Positions 63,464 to 64,000 of a stretch of DNA of 64,000 bases are shown one piece after another. Both the position numbers and the translations under genes were made by a program. The DNA lies in the NCBI RefSeq assembly GCF_014200505.1, contig NZ_JACHBX010000004.1, positions 186,001-250,000 on the forward strand. The letters run 5' to 3'. The notes below the pieces were generated by a model, which saw only the letters and a program-made list of their open reading frames with translations, did not search any database and was not told the DNA's origin. Source of the DNA: Massilia aurea (GTDB taxonomy: Bacteria > Pseudomonadota > Gammaproteobacteria > Burkholderiales > Burkholderiaceae_D). Numbering within the stretch: the stretch's first letter is position 1; every line of letters begins with the position of its first letter.

Positions 63464-64000
63464 TTTCCCTGTCCGACATCAGACGGGCCCGCATCCTGGT
63501 CGTCGATGACGAACCGGTCAACGTGCAGCTGCTCGAATATCTCCTCAAGACCACCGGCTACGAAAACGTCACGTCGACGTTCGACCCGCGCCAGGTCGTC
63601 GCGCTGCACCTGAAGCACCGCTTCGACCTGATCATCCTCGACCTGCACATGCCCGGCATGGACGGCTTCGACGTGATGGAGGCCTTGAAGCCCCTGGAGA
63701 GCGATTCGTGGCTGCCGGTGCTGGTGGTAACGGCCGAACCGGACAAGAAACTGGCGGCGCTCGAAGCCGGCGCGCGCGACTTCATCGGCAAGCCGTTCGA
63801 CACGGTCGAGGTCATGACGCGCATCCGCAACCTGCTCGAGGTGCGCCTGCTGCACCGCGAATCCCTCGACTACGGCAGTGAACTCGAACGCCAGGTGCGC
63901 GAGCGCACCGCCGAACTGGCGCGCTTTCGCGGCGCGATGGACGCCACGCCCGATGCGCTGTTTTTGATCGATACGGCCAATATGGCGATGGTCGATGTGT
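63460..64000 (+). CDS. Response regulator with PAS-like C-terminal part (cut by window)
   Basis: The frame starts at ATG 63460, overlapping the kinase stop (ATGA), and runs off the right edge after about 180 codons. The receiver domain is complete: ILVVDDEPVNVQLLEYLL, phospho-Asp in DLIILDLHMPGMDGF, VVTAEPD, and Lys in DFIGKPFD. A coiled coil (ERQVRERTAELARFRGAM) leads into the start of a PAS-like domain (DATPDALFLIDTANMAMV). The missing output could be a kinase or GGDEF module. It works with the hybrid kinase in a phosphorelay. Confidence 0.9.

Overview
The window looks like chromosomal DNA of a high-GC betaproteobacterium of the Oxalobacteraceae (Massilia/Telluria/Duganella type). This rests on gene content and order: recA-recX-DUF2889-sucC-sucD-type IV pilin, pgk-pyk-class II fba-purC-purE-purK-sua5, a Bug-family binding protein, a VC_2705-type symporter with its DUF4212 subunit, and many two-component and c-di-GMP proteins. 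The genus is inferred, not proven. Almost all of the window is coding. No tRNA, rRNA, insertion sequence, prophage or CRISPR array was seen.

Layout. 1-7.5 kb: one edge of a type VI secretion cluster, with tssE-tssF-tssG-vgrG leftward (vgrG cut by the window edge) and tssK divergent. 7.5-14.3 kb: a secreted S9 peptidase, then a leftward operon of response regulator, TctE-like kinase, DUF4212 small subunit and sodium:solute symporter. 14.5-20.2 kb: recA under a LexA box, recX, a candidate 81-nt structured RNA, a DUF2889 gene, sucCD, and pilA behind a sigma-54 promoter. 20.2-29.5 kb: a second S9 peptidase, fasciclin protein, MerR regulator, moaC, M48 metalloprotease/TPR, a YheT-like hydrolase, a zinc-finger protein and azlCD. 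29.5-37.3 kb: glycolytic genes pgk, pyk, fba, then purC-purE-purK-sua5. 37.5-47 kb: GDSL lipoprotein, OmpW, a PAS-GGDEF-EAL protein, a DUF5916 protein, a small unknown protein, and a PAP2 phosphatase lipoprotein with an autotransporter-type tail. 47-53.2 kb: a small catabolic operon (3-hydroxyacyl-CoA dehydrogenase, racemase-like protein, Bug binding protein) divergent from a LysR gene, then glutaryl-CoA dehydrogenase, flavin reductase and msrA. 53.3-64 kb: a hemerythrin-PdxH fusion, tcdA, a periplasmic FKBP, a zinc-sensing ArsR/CDF efflux pair with its operator, a double M16 protease, pncC, and a hybrid kinase followed by a response regulator cut by the right edge.

How the parts fit. Central metabolism (Pgk, Pyk, Fba, SucCD, PurCEK) and the t6A/ct6A tRNA pathway (Sua5 and TcdA) sit among signalling and envelope genes. 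Two families of dispersed palindromic repeats lie between genes: a GTTCCCGC family at 14.3 and 33.4 kb, and a GTAGGGTGG family at 26.2, 39.7 and 53.2 kb. The last copy supplies the TAG stop codons of both convergent genes around it. The points most worth a second look are the hemerythrin-PdxH fusion, the recX-downstream RNA, the stop-codon repeat, the PAP2/autotransporter chimera, and a set of genes whose -10 box lies exactly six bases before the start codon, which suggests leaderless transcripts.
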